The notes beneath the pieces are model-generated. The model saw only the letters and a program-made list of their open reading frames with translations, had not been told where the DNA came from and did no database searches. Source: Branchiostoma lanceolatum (taxonomy: Eukaryota > Chordata > Leptocardii > Amphioxiformes > Branchiostomatidae). From it: DNA of 64,000 bases. How positions within the stretch are numbered: position 1 is the first letter of the stretch; each line of letters begins with the position of its first letter. Where the stretch lies: positions 10,936,207 through 11,000,206 of the forward strand of contig NC_089736.1 of assembly GCF_035083965.1 (NCBI RefSeq), in the 5' to 3' direction. Made by a program: the position numbers and the translations under genes. Below are positions 38,301 to 48,326 of the stretch, in pieces.

Positions 38301-41300
38301 ATTGGCTGTTCATACATTTGTAGCAGATCATAAAAATTAAAACTTTCTACCCACACATCTGCTTGGATATATTAACCACAAGGCTGACCTAACGTAACCC
38401 CTATTTTAACAAGGTACAGGTAATTATTGGCTAACCCCTGGTACAAATTAGCAATAACAAAAGGTCTCTAACTCCCCAGGGCATTAGCATGAAAGTTCAT
38501 CTGTGTTGGTATAGGACATTATTGAAAGGTTCATCAATTCTCAAACAATCAATTTGACATCTATTATTACAAAAACATGTTCAACATACAATTTTGTCAG
38601 GTTATTGAGATGAACTATAGATACCAATGTATAGCTAATCTAAACGCAATATCAAAATGTAATTGCACATACAAAATCTCTCTACTGCACTCACATTTAA
38701 TTTTAAGTGTCACAGATTTCTTATGTTACGCGTACAAAATGTTTCTAATGTCTAGGGATTCAGAAACAATACCCCACAGTTAATGTACATGTAATACACA
38801 TTAACATGCATCAGGTTGTATTCTATAAATCTTATTGTGAAAATGAATACTGTACATTAAAATGTCATGCCCCTGCAAACCGAGTAGACTTAATCAGTCA
38901 AAATCCTGTCATTATTCCAGATGAATTTGAACATAATCATACACCCACTTTACACCAATGGTATTGGCAATTAGCCAGGATTGGGAGTGCATACTTTAAC
39001 TGCGGTGCATACTTTAATCAAGAAAATACGGCATGTCAGTCCTGAACTTCAACTTGGATTCCTCCAATTGCAAATGACGTTAGTGGGATCAGAGGGAGCA
39101 TCTGGCATTGGGGAAGACAGATTTCCCAAATGGCAGCTCTCTACTAGAACATGTAGTCATGCCTGATTGGCCAATCAAGCAATCCCGCCTCTGCCTCTTT
39201 GGACACACTTTTTTCCCAATGATCCACTCAACTGGGTCTCTCAGTGCATCACGAAAATAAGAATTAGTAAGGATAACTTAAGCCCCCCTCTCACTGGACC
39301 CGCGGTACGCTGGCGTCGTCGCTGCGGCCGATCGTATTGACAAAGCACTCAACGAATTTCATCGACAAATAATGAATCTTTTTAAAAGCTTTGTGTGTTT
39401 TGTTGTCTTTTTGGTCATACTTGTACGTTTTGAATGATATTCCCATTATAAAGTAAAGGGTAACACAAATCCAGATTAGGATGCAGCGACGCCCCCAGCG
39501 TGCCACGGGTCCAGTGAGAGGGGGGCTTAAGCCACGTGGCAAGAGGGGTTAGCAGTTTGAATGAGAAGAGAGCCTATGGCTATGATGTGTCGTTCTATCG
39601 TTCATGCAAAATGTGCGAAAACAATTTTTCACACACTCAGTCACTTTAGTCAGGACAATGTGCCATACTTGCCATGAGAACTGAGCTAGTGAAACCTTTC
39701 AATACAGAGCGTAGAGCGGAGATTTGCTTGATCTTTGTGTTGGTAAAATTTCATACACTTCGGTTCAGGGCTCTCGCCATTAAATCAATTAGTTGATAAA
39801 TGTGAACACGCACCCACTGTTAGATACATGTACATCCTTGATCACGTAGCAGCATAGTCTCAACAACTTAGACACATGCATCTAAATTCCAGCTTCATGT
39901 AATTGAATAATACTTGATACTACTTTTAAATGGACGAAAGTTGTATGGCCCTTCTCTGCACAACAAAATCCCTCCCTGTGCACAAGCCTCTTTCCCTGCA
40001 CTCCAAAGTTGAACCTCTTCATTCTTTAGTAAAGGTAAAAACAGGTCAAACTGGAATGTGGTGCTTGAGATGAATCGTAATGCTTTTTCGATAGCTATTA
40101 GGATTTATAGAGCAGCTTCACTGTGGCTCGCGTTTCCAGCCAAGCATACCTCAGGTCAATTATTACTCAGGCCTGTGACCGTTTCTATCGAACGTATGTA
40201 TATCAGTGACCGCAGCTAACAGGTAACTGTGGGAAGTTTCATCGTAGTACGACAACGCTTGGCAAAGTTATAAGGATATGTTTTAACATCAACTAGTCAT
40301 CAACTCTTTTTGATAAGTGTGTTTTTTTTTCCAAGCAGAGGTTTGATGCCTGAGGGTACCAACCATGTTGTATTATTACAGCCAGTAGGTACCCATCTGA
40401 GTAATGAGGCTGTTGTAACGTGCTCGAGGCACCTCCTCGAACACGGAACCCCCATTTTACGTCTAAAAGACATGCCCTCAAGCTTCCCCCATAGAGGGGA
40501 ATGCCGGCTTTATGTCACCATCTGAAAGGACAAATGCAACGCCTCATAACCATACCCAGCAAGACTCGAATCTCTGTATCCATAGAATTTGAACCTTGTA
40601 CACAGTGCCCCTACTTGCCTAGTTCTTGCTCTTGGAAGTCTCAGACTCCTAATTTTGATTTATTTTGCAGGACACTACAGGTAACTACAGCAGCTGTTCT
40701 GGCAAAGTCAAGGACTACTTTCATGTATAACCACAATTCCACCGCCTTTTGAGTGCTTGCCATCACATATGGAATGCATATGAACGCCCTTCCAAGCGCG
40801 GCATGTGCACCGTGCGTTAAAGTCACCATTAATTTCTCATCAGCTTTCGCAAAGATTGATTTTGTACGCAGGCTGCAAAGAGCAATTATGTTTAGAGCAA
40901 TTAAGAGAACAAAGCACCTGAGACAGTCTATAAGAACCTGTATAGGTCATATACCACTAATTTATTTGAGTTACACTGTGTTATGTTACAGCATATACAG
41001 TGATTAATGATAGACTAGTTGTGCCAAAATTTGAGACAATTTGGCATTCAAAGGACACACTTCATCTAACTACATAGAGGGACCTTTAGAAGGGGCCAGT
41101 AATGGGCATTATAAAAATAAAGAGAAAGTCCTGAAAACTTGGACATTCTATACATGTACTGTCTAGATATGATCATTACTTATGTCAGCCTTTTTCTGTA
41201 GGTCACTTGATTGAGGGAGTTGAGGGACAATTGAACATAAACTGGTCTTTGTACAGAGAGCCTAGATGTCTAGACAACTAGCAGGGCTTGAAATTGCCAC

Positions 41301-44300
41301 TTACAAGTTCAAGGTAGAAAGAGTAGAATTTGCAGAAAGCAAACAGTTAAGGGATTGCAGGTAAAAATGTAAACAACAGTGAACTTGAAATTTGGAAAAA
41401 AAGTCAGGCTCAGTTAGTTGAGAAGCAGCATAGGAAAACCTTGGTACTCTCCAAGCAGAGCTAGGGTTTCGGCTGGTTTTTGACGTGTTTTTAGGCGTTT
41501 TTGTCATGCCTTCTACTTTGTCATCGTTTTTGTTGTGTCGCCAAAGTAGAAGGCATGACAAAAACGCCTAAAAACACGTCAAAAACCAGCCGAAACCCTA
41601 GCTCTGCTTGGAGAGTAAACCTTGGTCCCCAATAGCTTGTGGAAATTTGTAGTAGAGTAGAGTAGAATAGAGTAGAGTAGAGTAGAGTAGAGTAGAGTAG
41701 AGTAGAAACACTTAATTCCCTTGGATGGCCTTGTCAGCCCCTACAGATTATAGTTACCATAACTCTTTCATAAGAACAAATTTTGATGGCAATGTTTTTG
41801 AACAAATTGTAGACTCTTAGTAATAGGCTTCTTTAAATTAGTTGAAGTGAAAAAGGAACAAATGGTTTGCACATTTATGAAAAGATTGTACAATAGATAT
41901 GCTACCATTTTTGACAACTTGAGAAACTGGGCAGATTAATTTTCGAGCCCCGCAACTCTAACTTGTCTAAGTGTTTCTTCCTAGCAGACAAGCCAGGAAG
42001 CCACAGTTTCTATGTACAAGTGTGTTATGACTAAACCTCCAGCTAACAATGATGGAAATACTGTATCATAGAAGAGCCTTTTGGCATTTAAGTTCACAGC
42101 GCAGGCTTACATGTAAGCCCACTACTGTGAATGCAGAAATGTTCGCGGTGGTTTTATTTTCGCGATTGTCGCGGCGACCGATTCACCTCGAACTTAACAC
42201 CACCGAGAACATTTTTGTCCAGTACTGTAGCAGTATGTGACTATAGCGCTGTTGCGAACTTAAAACACTGCGAACACTCCATTAACACAGACTAAAAGAC
42301 CAATACATTTGTTTCGACTGATTTCCAGTCCAGTCCAGCAACAAATGCCAGTTTGAGACCTAAACAGTACGTACTTAAAAATCCTTAGAAAAATTGTACA
42401 AACAGCCTTTAACATCGAATAGATACATATACTTCATTAAAGGTAATCTATGTAATGAGATACTTTGATACAAAAGTTACTCATTGACAAGTAACTGGAT
42501 AAGTTTTGTAAAAGTTTTGTTTGCAGTTGCTTGAGAAACTTTTGTCCTGAGTGATACATATACTATCTGCACTGCCTCATCTCTTTGTATCTGCAACCGT
42601 TTGTTACAATTTTCCATGTTATCATGTTAAAACAGAGAGGGGACTTCATCACAGACCTCTGCCAAATTAGAAAATAGAATAAAACTTCGCTAAGACCTCA
42701 ACTAAATCAGGACAAATATGGGTAGTAATTTCATAAAGACTCAATGATACATGAAAATTCAATCAAATAATTTTTGCCAAAGGATACTAAGAAATGGAGA
42801 CACCTATAGACAATAATGAAACCGGTGCATTGGCCGAGAGGTTAGAGTGTTCGCCTTGCATATATACGGTGCGTGTGAGTTCAATCCCCGGCCGAGTCAT
42901 ACCAAAGACTATGAAAATGGTTCAGACTGCTTTCTCTGTTGTCACACACCACTAGTACCAGTAGAATAGCCCCCAGCTAAAGTGATTGCATATAGTTGTG
43001 TGGCCCAAGGGCTACTGAGACAGAGATGGGCGCTGCCCTATGCACCATCTGGTGCGGGAAGGACCTTAACTTTTATAGTCAACTCTGTTATGTACACAGA
43101 TCAAAAGAAATTTGGCATCTCGCTACAACAAGTGTGAATGTGAGATTTAATGTAGTCTGCATATTTGTAGCTAGCCAACCTCTCCCTTTACAACCATAAC
43201 AGTGACATTGCCAGTCCGGGGTGACATTGCCAATGTTATGGGCATGCAGCCAAAGCCATAAACTGTACCATGTTTCTAATCTACTTTTAATCAGCATCAG
43301 TACACTCAATCGCCCCTAATCGCCTTGCAACATAAATCACATTTTGTGAAACAGTTTGAACTTTGAAGCTCAGCTTTCGGGAAAATGTTCCAGTGACTTT
43401 ATATCTTCTGGTACAGAAACTTGGCCATACTTCATTGATTAAAGCCAAGTTGGTGGCTAAAACAATTGGCTGTTTTAACAGGCTCTGTAAATTATAATAT
43501 ATATTCTTTTGGCAATTCCTTTACCAAGGATTCACATATAATGTTTGGTTTGATTGTTTTTGTTGGTAAACAGATCTAGAGTAACTGATCAAGAAGTTGT
43601 CAGTATCTCTATTTGTATTTGTATACACATGTAGCTGGTATAACCGCTTTTAAGCGTAACACACCAGCTGTGGCTTTTCGGTGTAACAGTGGTTATATTA
43701 CACTGAACGGCCTGTCACACCTAACCTTTGCTCATCTAGGTGCAAGTGTTGTTTAAGCTATCTAGTGAGAATCATGCCTGTACTGTGCTTGGTAGCAAGT
43801 GTTACTGTAAATGCATTTAAATTTGCGTGGTTTTTATTTAGCGGCAGGGAGGAAATGGAGTGTTCACGGTGGCTTTAATTTCGCGTTTGAAACAATAGTA
43901 GCGCTACAGGTGGGCAAAAATTTTGCGATGGTTTTAAGTTCGTGTCGAAAGCTCGCCACGAAAACCGCAAACATAAAGCCACCGCGAACATTTCTGAATT
44001 TACAATATGGCACGATCAGTGCAAAGGAGATTTCAAATGGGTTCAACTTGAACTGTTGGTGCAACAGTTTCCAACCAGTGTGTACCAATGTCAATATCAA
44101 TGGACAACGAATGATTTTTGGTACATATCAGCTCTTTTCCATTGTGAAAGTCTATATCTTCACCTGTTATCTTCTGCAGGAAGATTTTACTTTCAAGGTT
44201 GGTGAGGAAGTTGAACTGACGTTGTCTTATCTGGGAATGTTCCAAGGATCCTGTTGTGACTACAGACGTGTATATTATTGTACCAGACAGATGAAACTGA

Positions 44301-47300
44301 CATTGAACTTGATCCTGACATTGCTGCAGAATCTTGTGCGAATAATCCTGTTGATAGGGTAGGGAGAAACAGCGATAGGAAAGAGCACCTGTAACACTGG
44401 AAACTAGACAAAAACAAGACTTCACACACAGTTTGGGCAAAACTAATTCATTTACCGTGTTCTCTGCATTGTGGGGTGAAAATTAAATCATACCAAGGTA
44501 TATGAATACAAGTGAAATTGTCTAGCCTTGTAGTTTATTTATCCTCTATCTATTTATTGAAGTTTCAGACAGCGAGGTGGCCCGATCAATTTTGACGAAT
44601 TGATTTTCAATGGGGTCCAGACTACAGTCAAATCATCAGTATCACAAGGAAAATAAACTTGATCATTGAAATTGATGACAAAATGCCAAATAAGTATCTA
44701 AAGGTTTAGTGTTCTAATCCCAGCAAGTCCTGATGTTGTGCCCTTGGGACAACCTGAATTTCTTCACTCTACTCAGGTGAAATTTAGCACCATATATCTT
44801 TGGCTAGGAACATTTTTCATAATAAATACATCATATGAACTGTCCTGAATATGGTATTGGACAAAAAAAAAATCAAATTTAAAAGGATATCATATGAATA
44901 TGAAAAACAAATGCAGCAAATACAAGGATACAAAATACTACTTTGTATAATAAACAATCTTTTTTAGAGAGGGAAAACTTTGAGTTGCAAATTGTTAAAG
45001 AAAATTCAGTAGTTTACATGGACATAACCACTAAGTTTTTACTTTAATTTCTTTTCTCATCAACTTCTTTTTCTATGATGTCTAAAATGAAAAATGAGAT
45101 TAATTTTGTATGGCCTATAACCTTGAGGAAGGCCTTGTTCTAATCATATCTTACCCTGAGGAACTTGAACAATTGCCAATACATCCTTTTTCTTATGATA
45201 CTGATACTGATACTGTCATAACATATTTTTGACAGAATCAGGCCCAGAAGATTGTAGCTAATTATAACTGTCAAACACAAAAGGTACAACTAAAGAAAAC
45301 TGATTATTCTGATTCAAACAAGCTTCATGATACAATGGTATGTATGGCTATAAAAATATTGTTTCATCATTTTTATATGTTTCTATGGTAAGTAAAGAGT
45401 TATGATTTTAATCTGCAAAATTACGGACAACTTTGCATAAACTGTTCAGTCAGCATATGTGGCTGTTTGTGGTATGCTAATGACAGCTTGATCATATGGA
45501 CTTGTTTTCTGGGGTCCAAAGTCAAAATTATGCTTGAGAATGACAAGTGGTTTAAAACAAGGTTTATATGAGATACAGATCTTGATACAGCTTAATCATC
45601 AGGATACAAAAACCTTGGCTGGGACAAAAAAATTGAAGAAGTTTACAAGATGGTATCAGAACTAGTCCTTGAAATAACTTTTAGATATAAACTGTACTGG
45701 AGATCATTGTGGATTTGTACTGTTTATAGGTAAGTACATGTGCATGGTCAGGTACATAAAAATGCCACATATTTGGATATTTCAAGAAAATAACTGTATT
45801 AACATACATATAGTACAACATAACCACCTATAAAGTGCAATTTGCAAACTAATGCTAAACGTTGGAAATTCAAAAGTATGCAATTCTGCAGACTCAAGTA
45901 ATTAGAGAGAAGATATATAACAAAGCGCTATGAATGTATTGAAATTACAGATGTTGATGTTGCAGTTTCTTGTTATTAGTTGTATTTCAGACTTCCCTAT
46001 ATTTTTAACTGCTGTATCCAACAGACCACTTTGTATTCCAACATGTGATGTGCGCTGATACTTTCACTTCCACATTGACCAAATGCGGATACAGCCATTA
46101 AAAAAAACCTCTACAACAATTTGTGGAAAATTAGAATAAAACAAATTGCTGACACAAAATCCAGTTCCTCTTGTCCTCACAGATATATTCAGTCACTGAT
46201 GATATACAGCAGATAGAGTATAAATGTCTAACTCTGTTACTGTAAAAACCTTATCCAGTTATAATTTCATTTATTTTGGATAATTCAAATTACATGATGT
46301 AATGTGACAGAAGAAAATTAATGTGGGTCCTTGCAGACTAGCATGCAACTAGATATTTTAGCAAGATAACAATCATGAATGTAGTAAATAATACCTTAGG
46401 CCACTCCAATTAGATTTCTTTGTTAACAGATTTTTTTTAAATTTTGGCAACAAAAAAAATCATGAAAACAGAAGGCTGGGGTGAAAACTTGCACCTGACC
46501 CTGTTCACTCCCTGAAACTGTGTGCACCAAAGTACAAACTTTCCTCTGAGATTCTGTTTTCCGATTGATTTTCCAACCAAGCATTTTTTTTTAAATTCCA
46601 TTAACCAAGAAATTAAAATGGTGTGGCCTTATTAAGACTAGAAAACTACTCAATCCTATGCAATTACTGGTAAGGAAAATTGCTATGCTTTGATGCCCAT
46701 TGGAAAGCATGTAGACACTGTCTGAAGAACTGTCCTGTCTAGCAATAAAGCAACTTGTCAGTGAAAACACTCAGTCTTTGTGCTGGAAGTAAATAAATAG
46801 CACTGCGGCTTCACTACGGCTTGTGTTTTCAGTCAATCACACCGGGTCACTCCTACTCTTCTCGATACGTGCCTTGGGTTCACCATTCTTATAGTGCAGA
46901 GGTTTGAGTAAAGCTCCCTTATACATGGGGCTGCCGGGCCCCAATCCAACAGATTCAACCAGTACCAGTTGCGTCCAGCGGGGCTCGAACCCATGCCCTC
47001 TGGATCCATGAGATCTGATCCCTTTTGGTAAAGCAGTGGGGTCACTTAGAAATAAGTTTAGTGCACATTCGTGCCAGTGACTTATTAAAGCGTTGTATTA
47101 AATAACCATTAAAAATGGAGCATGCAGTACACAGGAAAGCTGAGGACAGTGTAGTCTGTGGAGGTACACAAATCTTAGGTACAGGTACACGGGTTTAGGT
47201 ACAGATCCGGACCTGCACCTGTACCTGAACTACTTGTTCAAATAATGGTTGAGTTTCAATAATGAATAAATAAATAAGGACTTAAGCATGTTTGAACTAA

Positions 47301-47950
47301 TAACAACATGATATCTAATTGTGCTAGGTATTTAATCTCCAAGCAGATCTACATAGGGCAAAATCATAATGTCAGCCAGAGAATCTTCAGTCAGCCCCCG
47401 GGGGCATTACGATCTTGCCCCAGGTATTATCTTTATGAAAACACAGATGAAAATTTGACTCCATGCCTTGCAAAGGTGTTCTTCTGTGCTGCAGTATAGT
47501 ATACAGTGGTCTCAGTGCACTGCCACGGTAATTTCACGGTAATTTTATCTGTCAAAGTTGCCATCCCCTGATTTGTCATCCCAGTCAGACTTGACCTGAT
47601 TAGTATGGTTCAGTACCAGCACCCCAGGGTTCCAGTATTTTGGGCCTGTACCTAATTGATTATACTGGTAAGGTACACAGCTCTAAGTAGGGATACCTAA
47701 ACGCTGAACCAAATCCGGGCTCATAAAAACATCTAGGTTAAGGTAAAAAAAATCTTGTAATGTAGATTCGAATCTGGACCTGAACCTGAACGTGGGTTAA
47801 GGTACACATCCTTAAGCTCTAAGTGTAGAACAACTCACTTTTCTCGGACTTGACCGTGACTTGAGTCCTGTCCACTTCAGGCCGCTTGTTGTTTGTCGTC
47901 TTCTCCTGGAACGGACATGTCGCTGTTTCCGTCATCGCAGTGTCCGCCAT
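27170..47950 (-). CDS. PPAR: Peroxisome proliferator-activated receptor (NR1C), 8 coding exons
   Basis: Lipid-sensing nuclear receptor that in known members binds DR1 elements as an RXR heterodimer. Exons 47839-47950, 32383-32492, 32005-32143, 31388-31497, 30622-30717, 29495-29692, 28366-28603 and 27170-27426 join in frame to 419 residues (human PPARs 441-477), with GT/AG at every junction. Family hallmarks: D-box CDGSC with only three residues between cysteines, found in PPARs and almost no other receptor; [32 protein letters not shown]; an AF-2 helix PPLLREVF. Conserved ligand-contact positions: Tyr264, His388 and Thr230 (Ser in PPAR-alpha). The helix-12 Tyr is Phe413. Charge-clamp Lys242 and Glu411 are kept. 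The N-terminal domain is short (about 52 residues). Thyroid and retinoic acid receptors were considered and excluded by the D-box and LBD. Confidence 0.95.
28011..28075 (-). pseudogene. Decayed duplicate of the 3' end of PPAR exon 7
   Basis: Reads [14 protein letters not shown] followed by a GTAGGTACAAG donor, matching the end of exon 7 at 28350-28420 with several substitutions. An AAATCAG in front could act as an acceptor, making a 45-nt mini-exon. It lies in the intron between exons 7 and 8. If it were spliced in, it would repeat a helix segment. Confidence 0.75.
28268..29118. repeat. 80-bp direct repeats flanking PPAR exon 7
   Basis: 28271-28350 and 29041-29118 are nearly identical, sharing ACGTTACTTGCACTGAAGGA and CTGATACCAAAACTGCAGT. 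Between them lie exon 7 and a further 115-bp tandem duplication (28680-28760 and 28795-28880, sharing ACAAAGCAGCAAG). Confidence 0.8.
28366..28603 (-). CDS. PPAR: PPAR exon 7, LBD helices 5-9
   Basis: Encodes [17 protein letters not shown] to [26 protein letters not shown] matches the PPAR-typical SL.....IMEPK..F. Tyr264 equals PPAR-alpha Tyr314. Confidence 0.95.
29495..29692 (-). CDS. PPAR: PPAR exon 6, LBD helices 1-3
   Basis: Encodes [20 protein letters not shown] through [13 protein letters not shown], containing the helix-3 charge-clamp Lys242. It starts and ends in phase 0. Confidence 0.95.
29729..30256. mobile_element. Mariner/pogo-like MITE in PPAR intron
   Basis: The element at 29731-30254 has inverted ends CCGTATTGCCTCGAATAAAG and its partner ending GAGAAAATATGG, flanked by TA dinucleotides. 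Repeated GTGCGTACTTTATTTG words lie inside. A related end occurs at 39001-39035. TA duplication suggests Tc1/mariner-type mobilisation; no ORF. Confidence 0.65.
30622..30717 (-). CDS. PPAR: PPAR exon 5, hinge to LBD helix 1
   Basis: Encodes [19 protein letters not shown] to IKENAM. It is phase 0 on both sides, with acceptor CATCCAG and donor GTGAGG. Confidence 0.88.
31086..31288. mobile_element. Foldback MITE in PPAR intron 4
   Basis: Inverted arms begin TACTGTAATTGCCAATACAA and end TTGTATTGGCAACTACAGT. TCATTCCTTGACAAAGACTG in the right arm pairs with CAGTCTTTGTCAAGGAATGA in the left. Confidence 0.8.
31388..31497 (-). CDS. PPAR: PPAR exon 4, C-terminal extension of DBD
   Basis: Encodes [18 protein letters not shown] and an acidic hinge ending EHEIQLK. 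It enters in phase 1 after the split Ser codon. Confidence 0.93.
32005..32143 (-). CDS. PPAR: PPAR exon 3, second zinc finger
   Basis: [16 protein letters not shown] then DGSC: the three-residue D-box spacer is diagnostic of [21 protein letters not shown] completes the finger. Confidence 0.96.
32252..32353. repeat. CA microsatellite
   Basis: An interrupted (CA)n/(CGCA) tract of about 100 bp, only 30 bp from the donor of PPAR exon 2. It is likely length-polymorphic and could affect splicing. Confidence 0.9.
32383..32492 (-). CDS. PPAR: PPAR exon 2, first zinc finger
   Basis: Encodes [14 protein letters not shown] then [22 protein letters not shown] in two parts (residues 39-74). Cys53/56/70/73 bind zinc and the P-box CEGCKG is standard, but the near-invariant Gly of CGD is Asn57. 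Confidence 0.96.
32690..33025 (-). repeat. SINE-like element in PPAR intron 1
   Basis: About 330 bp in minus orientation: a B-box-like region (GAGGTCCCGGGTTAGAA) then a body parallel to 14060-14375. The rough tail reaches a TGATTGATTGTTTGATTT stretch. Confidence 0.65.
34765..35310. repeat. Two copies of a dispersed repeat 3' module
   Basis: ACCAAATATCAAGACAATCC occurs at about 34765 and 35205. The second continues to a GGCGAAGGTAATAA end like that at 51355-51370 (CACGAAGGTAATAG), probably the 3' end of one retroelement family. Confidence 0.5.
34956..35009. repeat. Exact 27-bp tandem duplication
   Basis: AGCTAAAAGCTATACAC...CATAT is repeated head to tail at 34956-34982 and 34983-35009. Confidence 0.9.
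37190..37410 (+). repeat. tRNA-derived SINE
   Basis: TAGTCCAGTTGTTAGCAAC (A-box-like) and GGGAGTTCGAATCTCTG (B box) are followed by a tRNA-unrelated body. Not an intact tRNA. Confidence 0.65.
37887..38090. mobile_element. MITE, TACTGTAAATGC family
   Basis: Ends TACTGTAAATGC and GCTTTTACAGTA are inverted, and inside the ends the arms carry a TTTGC.TGGTTTTATTTCGC motif. Related copies lie at 42123-42230, 43803-44007 and 48016-48326. Confidence 0.75.
39277..39531. mobile_element. Foldback element with TTAA or TWA boundaries
   Basis: CTTAAGCCCCCCTCTCACTG is answered by its reverse complement ending 39531; arms are about 45 bp and slightly diverged. The edges fit a TTAA (piggyBac-like) or 3-bp TWA (Harbinger-like) target, which sequence alone cannot separate. 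Confidence 0.75.
40300..40600 (-). repeat. SINE-like element
   Basis: GAGGCACCTCCTCGAACAC and ATGCCGGCTTTATGTCACC are shared with the copies at about 23.4 and 24.08 kb, and GACTCGAATCTCTG resembles a B box. Confidence 0.5.
41437..41625. mobile_element. Perfect 173-bp palindromic MITE in PPAR intron 1
   Basis: The element at 41445-41617 has two 76-bp arms (41445-41520, 41542-41617) that are exact reverse complements around a 21-bp loop. It is flanked by the 8-bp duplication AACCTTGG at 41437-41444 and 41618-41625. Ends are TACTCTCCAAGCAGAG. The perfect arms point to recent insertion; hAT-type by target size. Confidence 0.92.
41650..41706. repeat. AGTAG pentanucleotide microsatellite
   Basis: About eleven units of AGTAG (equivalently GAGTA) with one AATAG variant, 25 bp after the palindromic MITE. 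Confidence 0.95.
42123..42230. mobile_element. Short MITE, TACTGTAAATGC family
   Basis: TACTGTGAATGCAGAAATGT and an inverted right end around AACATTTTTGTCCAGTACTG; the middle has TTTATTTTCGCG. An internally deleted relative of 37887-38090. Confidence 0.6.
42824..43075 (+). repeat. tRNA-derived SINE
   Basis: TGGCCGAGAGGTTAGAGTG (A box, Ser/Leu-tRNA-like) and GAGTTCAATCCCCGG (B box) about 45 bp apart, then a non-tRNA body with GGCCCAAGGGCTACTGAG. No intact acceptor stem seen. Confidence 0.75.
43803..44007. mobile_element. MITE, TACTGTAAATGC family
   Basis: TACTGTAAATGCATTTAAAT to TTTCTGAATTTACAATA, with inner GCGTGGTTTTTATTT and its inverted partner. It forms the 5' third of the longest ORF in this intron, which argues against that ORF being a gene. 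Confidence 0.7.
44700..44860 (+). repeat. SINE-like fragment
   Basis: TTGTGCCCTTGGGACAACCT and TCAGGTGAAATTTAGCACC followed by TTTGGCTAGGAA parallel, in the opposite sense, the 14.2 and 32.9 kb elements. Confidence 0.5.
46430..46635 (-). repeat. Dispersed repeat, inverted copy of 21080-21240
   Basis: GAAGGCTGGGGTGAAAACTT and TGACCCTGTTCACTCCCTGA are the reverse complement of the 21.2 kb copy. Confidence 0.65.
46840..47035 (-). repeat. SINE-like element
   Basis: ACTCCTACTCTTCTCGATAC and GGCTCGAACCCATGCC (inverted B box) fit the family of SINE-like repeats seen elsewhere in the window. Confidence 0.5.
47839..47950 (-). CDS. PPAR: PPAR exon 1 coding part (start codon)
   Basis: Begins [17 protein letters not shown] and ends TVKSEK plus one base; the split codon Asn joins exon 2. 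ATG context is CTTCCATGG. VKSEK resembles a weak SUMO-like site. An acceptor (CCCTCTAG) at 47972-47979 shows that a non-coding exon lies upstream. Confidence 0.88.
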
Positions 47951-48015
47951 GGAAGTCACTCAGATCTCGATCTAGAGGGAAAAACATAATTTCATTTCCT
48001 TTTCCAGGAACAACA

Positions 48016-48326
48016 TACTGTAAATGCGATTAAGTTTGCAGCAGTTTTATTTTTCCGGTTTTAGTGGCATGGTTCCCTTTTCACCACGAAAATGCTTGTT
48101 AGATGCCTCCTGCCCACCGACCCTATTGTTTGAACCGTAACCTTAAAACCGCCGCAAACACACTTATTTCATTGGACCATCCACACGAATCCACTGTGAC
48201 AGTCGGTTGAAGACGAGACAGATAAGGAGCAGTCTAAACTGGATGAACCCCCTTCCTGACCGTAAACTCGACTTTCCTCCCTATCGCGAAATTCAATCAC
48301 CGCAAAATTAAATGCATCTTACAGTA
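48016..48326. mobile_element. MITE, TACTGTAAATGC family, with 116-bp insert
   Basis: TACTGTAAATGCGATTAAG to AAATGCATCTTACAGTA. Its interior 48066-48181 recurs almost exactly at 49455-49570. Confidence 0.7.

Larger units (their letters stand above)
32493..47838. other. PPAR intron 1 (15.3 kb), repeat-rich
   Basis: The first coding intron. It holds SINE-like elements, MITEs, microsatellites and anonymous AT-rich DNA; individual elements are listed separately. ORFs up to 183 codons occur but overlap MITEs and match no family I know. Confidence 0.7.

Noticed and set aside
42824..42910. tRNA gene
   Set aside because: A and B boxes are present, but no complete cloverleaf is evident and it continues into a SINE body.
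43811..44362. 183-codon ORF, the longest anonymous ORF in PPAR intron 1
   Set aside because: Its first third is a MITE, it overlaps a 135-codon ORF on the other strand, and no family motif is visible.
27170..47950. Minus-strand receptor as a thyroid hormone or retinoic acid receptor
   Set aside because: The three-residue D-box spacer CDGSC, the IMEPK motif and the LDLNDQ helix-3/4 sequence are PPAR-specific.
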